64,000 nucleotides of DNA. Origin: Palsa-1439 sp050015495 (GTDB lineage Bacteria > Verrucomicrobiota > Verrucomicrobiia > Palsa-1439). Position 1 is the first letter of the stretch. Each line of letters opens with the position of its first letter. The notes under the pieces were generated by a model that had not been told where the DNA came from, did no database searches, and saw nothing but the letters and a program-made list of their open reading frames with translations. Position numbers and translations under genes: made by a program. The stretch is from positions 69,938 to 133,937 of the forward strand of contig JBEKBH010000008.1 of assembly GCA_050015495.1 (NCBI GenBank), given 5' to 3'. Shown in pieces: positions 8,517 through 16,052 of the stretch.

Positions 8517-10514
8517 ATGAAGAGGAAACTCACGTTTTTGATTGTAGGCGTATCCTTTTTGCTCGGTGCGCTGGCGACGCAGGCCCAACAAATAAAGCTG
8601 ATGGAATACGACGCCTCGAACGACATTGGCGCCAACACCAACCCGTCGCCGCAATCAGCGGCATACGCGCGCGTCATCGGATACCAGCAACCGGATATCG
8701 TCTGCTTCTCCGAATTAAATGATGGTAGCTCCGCCGCGGCGGTCGGGGCGGGGGTCATCAGTTGGGTGACCAACAATCTGGCTTCGGTCTTCGGAACGAA
8801 AACCGGTGTCACGTTCTGGGTTTACATCGCCAACGTGGGGGATGGGTTCAACCGCAACGGCGAAATCAGCCGCTACCCGATTGTCAGCGGCACGACGTAC
8901 AGCGACGCCGGGGGCGGGTTTGCCAACCTGCGCGGGATGGATTCGATCAAAATCCAATTGAGTGGCACCAACACCCTCCAAATCTTCCATGCGCACCTGA
9001 AAGCCGATGGCGGCAGCTCCGACTCGGACAGCAACTGCGAGCGAAAACAGGCGGAGGCTGCGACCGACGCGACCAACATGATGTACTGGGCGAGCACGAA
9101 CCAGTACCCGTACGTCTGGACCTGCGACTGCAATGAGGACCAGGATCCACGCGATGTCGGTACCGTTGACGGGTACACCACGCCCGAGTGCCCGATCTCG
9201 AGCACGTATCATCCGATCACCACCCTCGAGCAGGTGGGCGGCGTTGTCAATTACAGTCCCACCACGCTCGATGGCGTGTGGCGGACGTGGAGCACGACAC
9301 AGGAAGCCGGCCAGCCATCCGTCATCTTCGATTACATTCTTGCCGCGACCAACCGGCTCGCTCCCGCGTCCGGGCTGGTGTTCAGCACATTCGACTGGGC
9401 CGCGCACGGTCTGTACACCAACGCGGGCCCGCAGAATCTCGTCACCGACAGTTATACCGCGGACGATCACTTCGACGTCCTGGTGACCTACTCGTTTCCG
9501 ACCTCCGGGACAAATTTCAGCGTCAGCCCGACCTCGTTCACGGTGACCGGAAATCCGGGCGGACCGTTCACCCCTTCCAGTCAGACCTGCGTGTTGATCA
9601 ACTTCGACACGATCCCGTTGTTTTGGTCCGTTACGAACCAAACGAGCTGGTTGAAGATTTCTTCCCCGGTCGGAAATCTTGGCGCCGGTTTGGGCACGAA
9701 CATCACCGCATCGATCACGGCGGCGGCCAATTCGCTGGCTGCGGGGACGTACACGGACACGATCACGTTCAGCAACACGGCCACGGGAGTTTCTCTCCCG
9801 GTGGGCGTCACATTGACGGTCGGGACGCTGCCGGTAGCGAGTTTCACGGCGACCCCGACCAACGGGGCGGCGCCATTGAGCGTGAATTTCACGGACCGCT
9901 CGTCCGGTGCCACGGGCTGGGCGTGGGCATTTGGAGATGGGAACACGTCGAGCAGCCAGAACCCGTCGGACATTTACGTGAATCCCGGCAGTTACACGGT
10001 ACAGGAGATCGTGACCGGAAATGGCGGGTCGGCCACCAATACCCAAGCGGCGTTCATCAACGTGTACGACCCGTTCGCGTGGTGGCAGCTCCAGTACTTC
10101 GGTACCACCAACAATACGGCGAGCACCGCGCCGGGCGGGGATTACACCGGCGCGGGCATGAGCAACACCAACAAGTTCCTGGCGGGCTTCAATCCCACCA
10201 ACGCGGTGGCGTACCTGCACGTTATCAGCATCGCGGAGCAGTTGGTGGCGGGGACTACCAACGTCGTCGTGACGTATCTCGGCCCCAACGGGGACGACAC
10301 TTATACGCCGGGGATTGCATCACTGACGAACGTGCTGGATTACACGACCGGTGCCGCCGACGGCAGCTACACCAATGGCGGTTGGCAGGATACGGGCCAG
10401 ACCAATATCCTCAGTGGAGGCAACGGTTTTGGCTTCGTAACCAACATGATCGACTACGACGGGGCGACGAATGTCCCATCGCGATTCTACCGGGTGCGCG
10501 TATTGTTGCCGTAG
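8517..10514 (+). CDS. Secreted endonuclease/exonuclease/phosphatase-PKD protein B
   Basis: 665 residues from the ATG at 8517, chosen by the signal peptide (cleavage near TQAQQ) and by alignment of the upstream TCTCGGGGATT with gene A. EEP-type domain about 25-325: ELND, a DCNEDQDP segment in place of GDFN, and DDHFDVLVTY near its end. A BACON-like beta domain (about 333-437), absent from protein A, follows. Then come one PKD domain (439-516) and the same C-terminal module (518-665). The 3' ends of the two genes are nearly identical in DNA, so the duplication or conversion is recent. Likely extracellular. Confidence 0.72.
   Translation: MKRKLTFLIVGVSFLLGALATQAQQIKLMEYDASNDIGANTNPSPQSAAYARVIGYQQPDIVCFSELNDGSSAAAVGAGVISWVTNNLASVFGTKTGVTFWVYIANVGDGFNRNGEISRYPIVSGTTYSDAGGGFANLRGMDSIKIQLSGTNTLQIFHAHLKADGGSSDSDSNCERKQAEAATDATNMMYWASTNQYPYVWTCDCNEDQDPRDVGTVDGYTTPECPISSTYHPITTLEQVGGVVNYSPTTLDGVWRTWSTTQEAGQPSVIFDYILAATNRLAPASGLVFSTFDWAAHGLYTNAGPQNLVTDSYTADDHFDVLVTYSFPTSGTNFSVSPTSFTVTGNPGGPFTPSSQTCVLINFDTIPLFWSVTNQTSWLKISSPVGNLGAGLGTNITASITAAANSLAAGTYTDTITFSNTATGVSLPVGVTLTVGTLPVASFTATPTNGAAPLSVNFTDRSSGATGWAWAFGDGNTSSSQNPSDIYVNPGSYTVQEIVTGNGGSATNTQAAFINVYDPFAWWQLQYFGTTNNTASTAPGGDYTGAGMSNTNKFLAGFNPTNAVAYLHVISIAEQLVAGTTNVVVTYLGPNGDDTYTPGIASLTNVLDYTTGAADGSYTNGGWQDTGQTNILSGGNGFGFVTNMIDYDGATNVPSRFYRVRVLLP
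10068..10425. repeat. Near-identical 3' segment shared by the two EEP-PKD genes
   Basis: About 350 bases here match 7892-8249 with roughly 25 differences by eye, far more similar than the 5' halves. This is a direct repeat 2.2 kb apart. Confidence 0.75.
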
Positions 10515-10586
10515 CCCGGCAGCGGCCGCCTCCACGCTCACCGAGCGCGGCCACAAGTGGAGCCGTGTAGAGGGCGAGCTGGCTCG

Positions 10587-10615
10587 TTGACACGGGTGGC
10601 GGGGGCGTTTACGAT
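10587..10615 (+). promoter_or_regulatory. Near-consensus promoter abutting the DUF502 start
   Basis: TTGACA at 10587-10592 and TACGAT at 10610-10615 with 17-base spacing. Transcription would begin near 10622, three bases before the ATG at 10625, with no Shine-Dalgarno. Confidence 0.6.
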
Positions 10616-10624
10616 CACTCGCCC

Positions 10625-11266
10625 ATGAGCGAACTGTGGAAAGACCTGCGGAATTCGTTTTTTGCCGGGTTGCTGGTCGTGGTACCCGTTGCCGCGTCCG
10701 TGTTGATCCTGCTCGGGATATTCACTTGGGTGACGGATTTCATGTTGCCCGATGCGCTCCGCCAGCAGATGCTGACGCCGTTGTACCGGATCATCGCGCT
10801 GGTGTTGTTCATCGGGTTCACGATGGGCGTGGGATGGATCACGCGTCATGTGATGGGCCGGCAGATGGTGTCGGCGACGGAGACGATGATCGGGCGCGTG
10901 CCGCTGCTGAACAAGACGTACGGGTTCATGAAGGAAATCAGCCAGACCCTGCTCTCAGGCCGCAAGACGATGTTCCAGCGGGTGGTGTTGGTGGAATTTC
11001 CGCGGCCGGGGGTGTATTCGGTCGGGTTCGTGACAAGCGAGGCGGGAGGCGAAGCGCAGGCGAAAACCGGCGAGACGGTGATCAATGTGTTCGTGCCGAC
11101 CACGCCCAATCCGACGAGCGGTTTTCTGATTCTGGTGCCGCGTAATCAACTGGTGGACCTCAAGATGAGCGTGGCCGAGGGAATGAAGATGGTGATTTCG
11201 GGCGGCACGGTCGTGCCGGCGTACACACCGGCGGCGCAACAGACCTTGAAGCTGGGACAGCCCTAA
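10625..11266 (+). CDS. DUF502 family membrane protein
   Basis: 213 residues. The N-terminus MSELWKDLRNSFFAGLLVVV followed by PVAAS is the typical DUF502 opening. Two transmembrane helices (about 12-36 and 55-80) are followed by a soluble beta-rich domain with GRVPLLNKTYGFMKEI, FPRPGVYSVGFVT and PTTPNPTSGFLILVP, all hallmark motifs. Function in bacteria is unknown; the related plant COV proteins affect trafficking. recO follows after six bases, suggesting one transcript. Confidence 0.88.
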   Translation: MSELWKDLRNSFFAGLLVVVPVAASVLILLGIFTWVTDFMLPDALRQQMLTPLYRIIALVLFIGFTMGVGWITRHVMGRQMVSATETMIGRVPLLNKTYGFMKEISQTLLSGRKTMFQRVVLVEFPRPGVYSVGFVTSEAGGEAQAKTGETVINVFVPTTPNPTSGFLILVPRNQLVDLKMSVAEGMKMVISGGTVVPAYTPAAQQTLKLGQP

Positions 11267-11272
11267 GATTGC

Positions 11273-11911
11273 ATGGACACCGAGCGCGCCGAGGGAATCG
11301 TCCTGCGCCGACAGACGGTGACAGAATCCAGTCTGGTCGTGACGTGGTACACGCGCGAGTTTGGCAAGCTAAAGACACTGGCCAAAGGGGCGCGACGAGC
11401 CAAGGGGCCGTTTCAGGGCAAGATCGACCTGTTCTACCGCGATGAGATTGTGTTTTTGCGCAGCCGGCGCAGCGATTTACATCTGTTGCACGACTGTTTT
11501 CTTGAAGAAGCCCATACCCGACTGCGCAATTCGGTCGAATCATTGACGGCAGCGTCGTATGTCTGTGAGCTGGTGGATCTTGCGACGGAGGGTGAGGATC
11601 CGAATAAGGGCATTTACGAGCTCCTGGCAACAGTTCTGGAGTCGCTGGAAACCAGTCAGGACGGTGTCCTGCTGATTTGGTTTGAGCTTCGATTACTGTC
11701 GGCAGCCGGCTGGAAACCGAACTGGGAGGCAAAGACAGGGGTGGACCGAATACTGCAATCGATCGCTGGATCATCGTTGGAAGGTATTGGGCGGGTGAAG
11801 CTTAGCGATGAGCAGGTTGTGACTGGCCGGGAAGCACTGTGTCAATTTTGGGACGTGCACCTGGGTCGCGCACCTCGAACACGGGCATTTTTTGGTGCAA
11901 AAACTCCATAG
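11273..11911 (+). CDS. recO: DNA repair protein RecO
   Basis: 212 residues, slightly short for RecO. The N-terminal OB fold shows the usual GIVLRRQTVTESSLVVTWYT and FGKLKTLAKGARR pattern. The helical C-terminal domain follows (ASYVCELVD, LLATVLESLE, WFELRLLSAAGWKPN). The Cys-rich zinc site seen in many RecO proteins is not evident. RecO works with RecR to load RecA on SSB-coated DNA in the RecF pathway. Cytosolic. Confidence 0.85.
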   Translation: MDTERAEGIVLRRQTVTESSLVVTWYTREFGKLKTLAKGARRAKGPFQGKIDLFYRDEIVFLRSRRSDLHLLHDCFLEEAHTRLRNSVESLTAASYVCELVDLATEGEDPNKGIYELLATVLESLETSQDGVLLIWFELRLLSAAGWKPNWEAKTGVDRILQSIAGSSLEGIGRVKLSDEQVVTGREALCQFWDVHLGRAPRTRAFFGAKTP

Positions 11912-11940
11912 TTGACGTAGGTAGAACGGTTCGATACAAT
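11912..11940 (+). promoter_or_regulatory. Strong predicted promoter of the channel-HEAT operon
   Basis: TTGACG at 11912-11917 and TACAAT at 11935-11940 with 17-base spacing, directly after the recO stop. Leaves a roughly 155-base leader before the channel gene. Confidence 0.6.
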
Positions 11941-12024
11941 TGGCGCGGTGCGGGTGAGAGGCCATTCAGGCGCGTGAGGAGCCTGAAAAGAGCGAGATGG
12001 AAGCTCATCCGCAGTGAAGTGAGC

Positions 12025-12093
12025 ATGAAAATCGCTTGTCATGAAGCAGGCGCGTATAGCGAGCCAATCAAACGATTATTCAACGAGGAGTAA
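12025..12093 (+). CDS. Possible 22-residue upstream ORF in operon leader
   Basis: An ATG at 12025 opens a 22-residue frame (MKIACHEAGAYSEPIKRLFN plus EE) ending TAA at 12093, nine bases before the channel gene start. A weak GTGAAGTGAG precedes it, and its last codons supply the GAGGAG ribosome site of the next gene. It could be a coupling or leader peptide, or chance. Confidence 0.25.
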   Translation: MKIACHEAGAYSEPIKRLFNEE

Positions 12094-12101
12094 ATGACGC
12101 C

Positions 12102-13781
12102 ATGGCCACTGAGAATGTAGCATTCCCCGCCCACGAACGGCCCCAGACGGAGGTCAGCACCATCCAGATGATCGGGATCGCGGTCGTCATCACGTTTGCG
12201 GTGTTCGGCATCGCGTTTGTCGTTGGCGGGTTCCCCAAGGACTTGTTTATGGGCTTGGAGAAGATTCTCTATGACCGCGTGTTTTTCCAGAGCCTGATTA
12301 CGTTTGTGTGGGCGCTGTCCATCGCCAACGTGGTGCTGAAACTGGTGCGGTTGAACAAGGAGAAGGCGGCCATTGCGGAAAGCGGCCTGCCGGAGAATTT
12401 CGATCTGACCGACCGGGAACGGATGATCAGTGTTTACGAGCGCATCCGGTTGCGCCCCGAGATTGCCGAGAGCCTCAGTTTGACCCGTATTGCGCGGGTG
12501 CTGGCGATGTGGATCAACACCGGTGACTTTGGACGCACGGCGCAATACGCGCGCGAGCAGGCCGACCTCGATGCGGCCGAGTCCGATTCCACGTTCCGGC
12601 GCAACCGGCTGTTTATTTGGGCGATGCCGTTGCTCGGATTTGTGGGCACAGTGTACGGCGTGGCCAATGGCATCAGCCATTTCGCGGCGTTTTTGCATCA
12701 AGCCAACGTGAGCATGGACCAGATCAAAGCGGCGATCGGGGACATTACCACGGGCCTGGCGGTGGCGTTCATGTGCACGCTGCTCGGTTTGTTTGCGGCT
12801 GGACTCGCGGCATTTCCGGCCTTGTGGGCCGAGCGCAAAGAGGAGCAGGTCCTCGGCGAGATCGAGGAACTGATCGAGGATCAATTGCTGTCACGCATGC
12901 CGTCAACGCAAAGATCGCAGGAATTTTCAATCGAAAAGATGGTCAGCGCCATTCGTCAGGGAATGGAAGGCCTGCAAACGCAATCGAAATTCCCCATCGA
13001 AGAACTGGCCCAGGCCATTGATGCGGGGTTCCGCCGGTTGCCGAACCCGGATCGGTATGAGGAAGTCTTTTCGCGCGCCATCGCGAAGGCGGGCGATGTC
13101 ATCAACCAGAAATACGATGAATTCGCCGAGAATTACGAGCGGCGGATCGGCGAGTTGGGCTCGCAGCTTGGCGGGAAGCTCGAAGGCGTGGCCGGCAGCT
13201 TCAACAACGGAACGCACCGGATCGTGTCCGAGTTGACGAAGACGCAGGAGCGGAATCTGGAGATTTACTCGAAGAACGAGCAGAAACTGGCGGAGAGGTT
13301 CGAGGAATTGACGGAGCAATTGACCTCCATGGCCAAGGAACAGTCCGAGCAGTTCGGCGAAGCGCACGAGAATTACGTCGAGGCAATCCAGGAGTTGGAC
13401 AAGAAGGAAATCGCGCGGTTCGAGAAGATGGTCCAGGAGTTCAGCCAGCTCTCAGCCCGGCTGGCCGACTCCTTCAAGCAAGCCGTGACGACGCTGGAAA
13501 GCGCTTCCACGCGCTACAGCGAGCGCATCCACCAATCGGTCGAATCGTTGAACGAACAGCTCGAAAAGGTCACGCAGTTGGGCGCGGAGATTGACAAGGT
13601 TCTGCACACCACGCAGGCGATGGAGACCACACTGCGCCAGATGGGCAGTTCCGATGAATTCCGCCAGACACTGTCGAATCTTCGCAGCCATCTGAGTACG
13701 AGCGATGAATTGCTGAAACAACTCTCACGTCCGCGCAAAGTGGTCTTCCAGGAAGCCCGCGGCGACGACAACGGCCTGTAA
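12102..13781 (+). CDS. MotA/TolQ/ExbB-like proton channel with long coiled-coil tail
   Basis: 559 residues. Four predicted membrane helices: 21-43, 61-83, 168-192, 213-241. The third carries MPLLGFVGTVYGV, matching the TolQ/ExbB PLLGLLGTV signature, and the fourth is the GDITTGLAVAFMCTLLGL type. After residue 245 the protein is hydrophilic, with a long heptad-rich coiled coil (about 325-545), unlike plain ExbB or TolQ (about 230-245 aa) and reminiscent of channels with cytoplasmic tails such as ZorA. Family members form pentameric inner-membrane motors driven by proton flow. Two ExbD/MotB-like partners follow. GAGGAG lies 11 bases before the ATG. Confidence 0.8.
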   Translation: MATENVAFPAHERPQTEVSTIQMIGIAVVITFAVFGIAFVVGGFPKDLFMGLEKILYDRVFFQSLITFVWALSIANVVLKLVRLNKEKAAIAESGLPENFDLTDRERMISVYERIRLRPEIAESLSLTRIARVLAMWINTGDFGRTAQYAREQADLDAAESDSTFRRNRLFIWAMPLLGFVGTVYGVANGISHFAAFLHQANVSMDQIKAAIGDITTGLAVAFMCTLLGLFAAGLAAFPALWAERKEEQVLGEIEELIEDQLLSRMPSTQRSQEFSIEKMVSAIRQGMEGLQTQSKFPIEELAQAIDAGFRRLPNPDRYEEVFSRAIAKAGDVINQKYDEFAENYERRIGELGSQLGGKLEGVAGSFNNGTHRIVSELTKTQERNLEIYSKNEQKLAERFEELTEQLTSMAKEQSEQFGEAHENYVEAIQELDKKEIARFEKMVQEFSQLSARLADSFKQAVTTLESASTRYSERIHQSVESLNEQLEKVTQLGAEIDKVLHTTQAMETTLRQMGSSDEFRQTLSNLRSHLSTSDELLKQLSRPRKVVFQEARGDDNGL

Positions 13782-13828
13782 AGCGCGGGCTGGGGACGGA
13801 TGACTCGGCAAGCCGGAGCGGCAACCCT

Positions 13829-14338
13829 ATGAGGCGGCGGAAAGGATACGAGAAGATCGACATCAACGTGGAACCGTTCCTGTCGATCATGGCGATCGTC
13901 CTGAAGTTAATCACCCTGATTCTGGTGGTCATCGTGATGCGCATCGCCATGAATCCCAATGCCAAGCGGATTCCCACCTTCCCCGGATTATATTCCGGGC
14001 ATGGTAATGAAATGAATCCCAAGGTTCCTTCGTACATTGATTGCCATCCGGATCGACTGACGTTGTATTCCAGCGACATACCAGCCGGCGCGCAGGTAAC
14101 TTGGGACGATTTGCAGCGGCCGGATAACGCTGTGAACCAGCTTCTCGATAAAGTGCAGCAGCACAAGAACGACGAGTATGTCGTCGTGATGGTGCGGCCT
14201 TCGTCGGTGAAATTTTACCGCACAGTGCGCAATCTGATCGAGAAGCGTCCAATCGACGTGGGCTACGACGCGATCGACGCCGATTTTAAGGTCGATTGGG
14301 ACGCGGCAGAGAAGGCGCTGGCCATTTCCTCGGACTGA
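13829..14338 (+). CDS. ExbD/MotB-like subunit lacking the proton-binding Asp
   Basis: 169 residues. A short cytoplasmic N-terminus runs into one membrane helix (about 16-39). The start DINVEPFLSIM aligns with ExbD DINVTPFIDVM, but the essential helix Asp (Asp25 of E. coli ExbD) is Ser19 here (codon TCG). A periplasmic domain of about 125 residues follows (IDCHPDRLTLYSSDIPAGAQ). Family subunits form the axial dimer inside the pentameric channel and anchor in the periplasm. The loss of Asp makes it a likely non-conducting partner. Second gene of the operon. Confidence 0.72.
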   Translation: MRRRKGYEKIDINVEPFLSIMAIVLKLITLILVVIVMRIAMNPNAKRIPTFPGLYSGHGNEMNPKVPSYIDCHPDRLTLYSSDIPAGAQVTWDDLQRPDNAVNQLLDKVQQHKNDEYVVVMVRPSSVKFYRTVRNLIEKRPIDVGYDAIDADFKVDWDAAEKALAISSD

Positions 14339-14342
14339 CACC

Positions 14343-14981
14343 ATGGCGCGGCGACGAATACGCAAGGGCGAGCCGGAGATGCTGATCGTGTCGTTCTGCG
14401 ACATCGTGACGATCACGACAGCGGCGCTTTTCTTTTGCTTGTTGGTCACCGTCCAGGAGGCCGTCAAAATTCCCCTGTTCAGGCCAACGCCCCGCGCGAA
14501 AATAACCTCGAAACAAGGCGTTTTCTTCGAATGTCGGACAAATGAATTGTTTTTCGTGGATAAGGCCGGATTGGACGATCAGGTCGAAAAACTGATGTCG
14601 ACATTAAACCCGGGGATTCGGGGTGGGGATTTGGAGTCGTTCCTGAAAGCCATACAGGGGCAAGAGGTTGGCAATGCGTATTACAAGGTTGATCCGCGCT
14701 ACTTGCTGGTCGGACAAATAGGGCTGGAGGCCCGCCCCGGCGTAGCTGGGGAAACGATTTCCGGATTGGCGGATCAAAACAGTAAGTTTCAGGCCATTTT
14801 GTCTCAATTGGACAAGAGCCGGCAATACATTGCTTTTTTGGTCAGAGATGATAGCTTTACCATGTTTCGCAAGGCACGGCAGGTGGCCGACGAGGCTGGG
14901 TTCGAAACGGGCTGGGAATTGCTCGGGATCGATGAGCCAATCAAATTCGGGGAGGGTGGCACCGCGATAGCCACCCAATAG
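14343..14981 (+). CDS. ExbD/MotB-like subunit with conserved Asp
   Basis: 212 residues, starting four bases after the previous gene. Basic N-terminus, then one membrane helix (about 13-35) with FCDIVTITTAALFFCLLV. Asp20 occupies the proton-carrying position as in MotB ADMMTLL and ExbD. The periplasmic part (36-212) has no OmpA peptidoglycan-binding signature but shares a general alpha/beta layout with its neighbour (VFFECRTNELFFVDKAGL; YIAFLVRDDSFTMFRKAR). It probably pairs with the Asp-less subunit in a heterodimer. Confidence 0.7.
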   Translation: MARRRIRKGEPEMLIVSFCDIVTITTAALFFCLLVTVQEAVKIPLFRPTPRAKITSKQGVFFECRTNELFFVDKAGLDDQVEKLMSTLNPGIRGGDLESFLKAIQGQEVGNAYYKVDPRYLLVGQIGLEARPGVAGETISGLADQNSKFQAILSQLDKSRQYIAFLVRDDSFTMFRKARQVADEAGFETGWELLGIDEPIKFGEGGTAIATQ

Positions 14982-14991
14982 GGGTTGTTTT

Positions 14992-16017
14992 ATGGCTCGG
15001 AGCACAAGCAGCAATGGGAAGGGCAGAGGGACAAAGCCCAACGTAATTGTCTGGACCCTGCTGGCCGTATTGGCTCTGACAGCAGCTGTGTTGGCCTTCA
15101 AAGTGACGCAGCGATTCCACCGTGTCGTCCAGGAGACGAATCAGGTGCGCACGGTTGTCCAGGAGGCCGTCAAGCGTCAGGAGATGATCGTCAAGACGCC
15201 CGCCCGCAAGGAGTTTTCCGCGGCCTTTCTCCAAATGGCCTTCGGCGATAACCCGCAGCTATTGGAGCAGATCAAGGAATCGCTGGGCAAAGCGCTCGGC
15301 GAGAATCCGACGCTGGCGCAAGGTGACGTCGCCATGATGTTGGTGACCTACCGCGCGGAGGGCGAGCTGCGCGACGTGGCGATCCATATTTTCGGCAATC
15401 TCGTGCCGGAGAAGCTGCCGGCATTCAGCGCCGAAGGCTATTGGAAGTCGCAGCTCCCCGACAGCTTCTTCACGATGGGACAATCGATGTTGGCCACCCT
15501 GGGGAGGGAAGTCGTGATTTTGGCCAGCCCGGAGGCCGAGAAACGTCAACGGGACCTTCTGGAAGCGATCCTGAATAACCGATACGAGACGGTCCAGAAT
15601 TACCTTCACGATCCGGTCTCGTTCATCGCGGTCATTCCCGAGCCGGGGTTGCTGTTCACGGATCGTTTTCGGCCGTACATGGCGGCCGCGTTGATCAAAG
15701 GAAAGATTTCGCTCGATGAAGGGCGCGCGGAAATGGTTGCCCTGAGCATGGACCCTCAAAAGGCCCAGGAACTGGCGCAATTGCTGTCGGACACGCGCAT
15801 GATGGCTGTGGGCATCGCTCGCGTTCGCTACGCGAGTCCAGCGGCCGAATCCGCGCTCGAGCAGTTGTCCCGCGCGCAGATTGTCGCCGATGGACCTGCC
15901 GTGAGAATGAACGTGGTGCTGTCATCTGACGTACTGGGGCGGGGGCTGCCGCGGGTCATCCGCGCCCTGGCCAAGGGAATCGGCCGCATCCAACGCGGCC
16001 CGGGTTACCCGAGCTAG
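14992..16017 (+). CDS. Unknown bitopic membrane protein of the channel operon
   Basis: 341 residues, no family recognised. A Ser/Lys-rich cytoplasmic tail, one membrane helix (about 17-38, VWTLLAVLALTAAVLAF) and a short coiled coil (about 42-65) precede a soluble periplasmic domain. The domain shows AMMLVTYRAEGELRDVAIHI, REVVILASPEAEK and PVSFIAVIPEPGLLF. Starts ten bases after the Asp-containing subunit gene, so it is almost certainly co-transcribed. Position and topology suggest a periplasmic partner of the motor. Confidence 0.6.
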   Translation: MARSTSSNGKGRGTKPNVIVWTLLAVLALTAAVLAFKVTQRFHRVVQETNQVRTVVQEAVKRQEMIVKTPARKEFSAAFLQMAFGDNPQLLEQIKESLGKALGENPTLAQGDVAMMLVTYRAEGELRDVAIHIFGNLVPEKLPAFSAEGYWKSQLPDSFFTMGQSMLATLGREVVILASPEAEKRQRDLLEAILNNRYETVQNYLHDPVSFIAVIPEPGLLFTDRFRPYMAAALIKGKISLDEGRAEMVALSMDPQKAQELAQLLSDTRMMAVGIARVRYASPAAESALEQLSRAQIVADGPAVRMNVVLSSDVLGRGLPRVIRALAKGIGRIQRGPGYPS

Positions 16018-16052
16018 CCGCGGATCCTCGATTCTGTGCGCCCACGAGGAAT

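Noticed and set aside
12102..14981. Zorya anti-phage ZorA-ZorB pair
   Set aside because: The tail and TolQ-like core suggest it, but no OmpA-type ZorB domain and no ZorC, ZorD or ZorE gene follows; two small B-subunits and a HEAT protein do instead.
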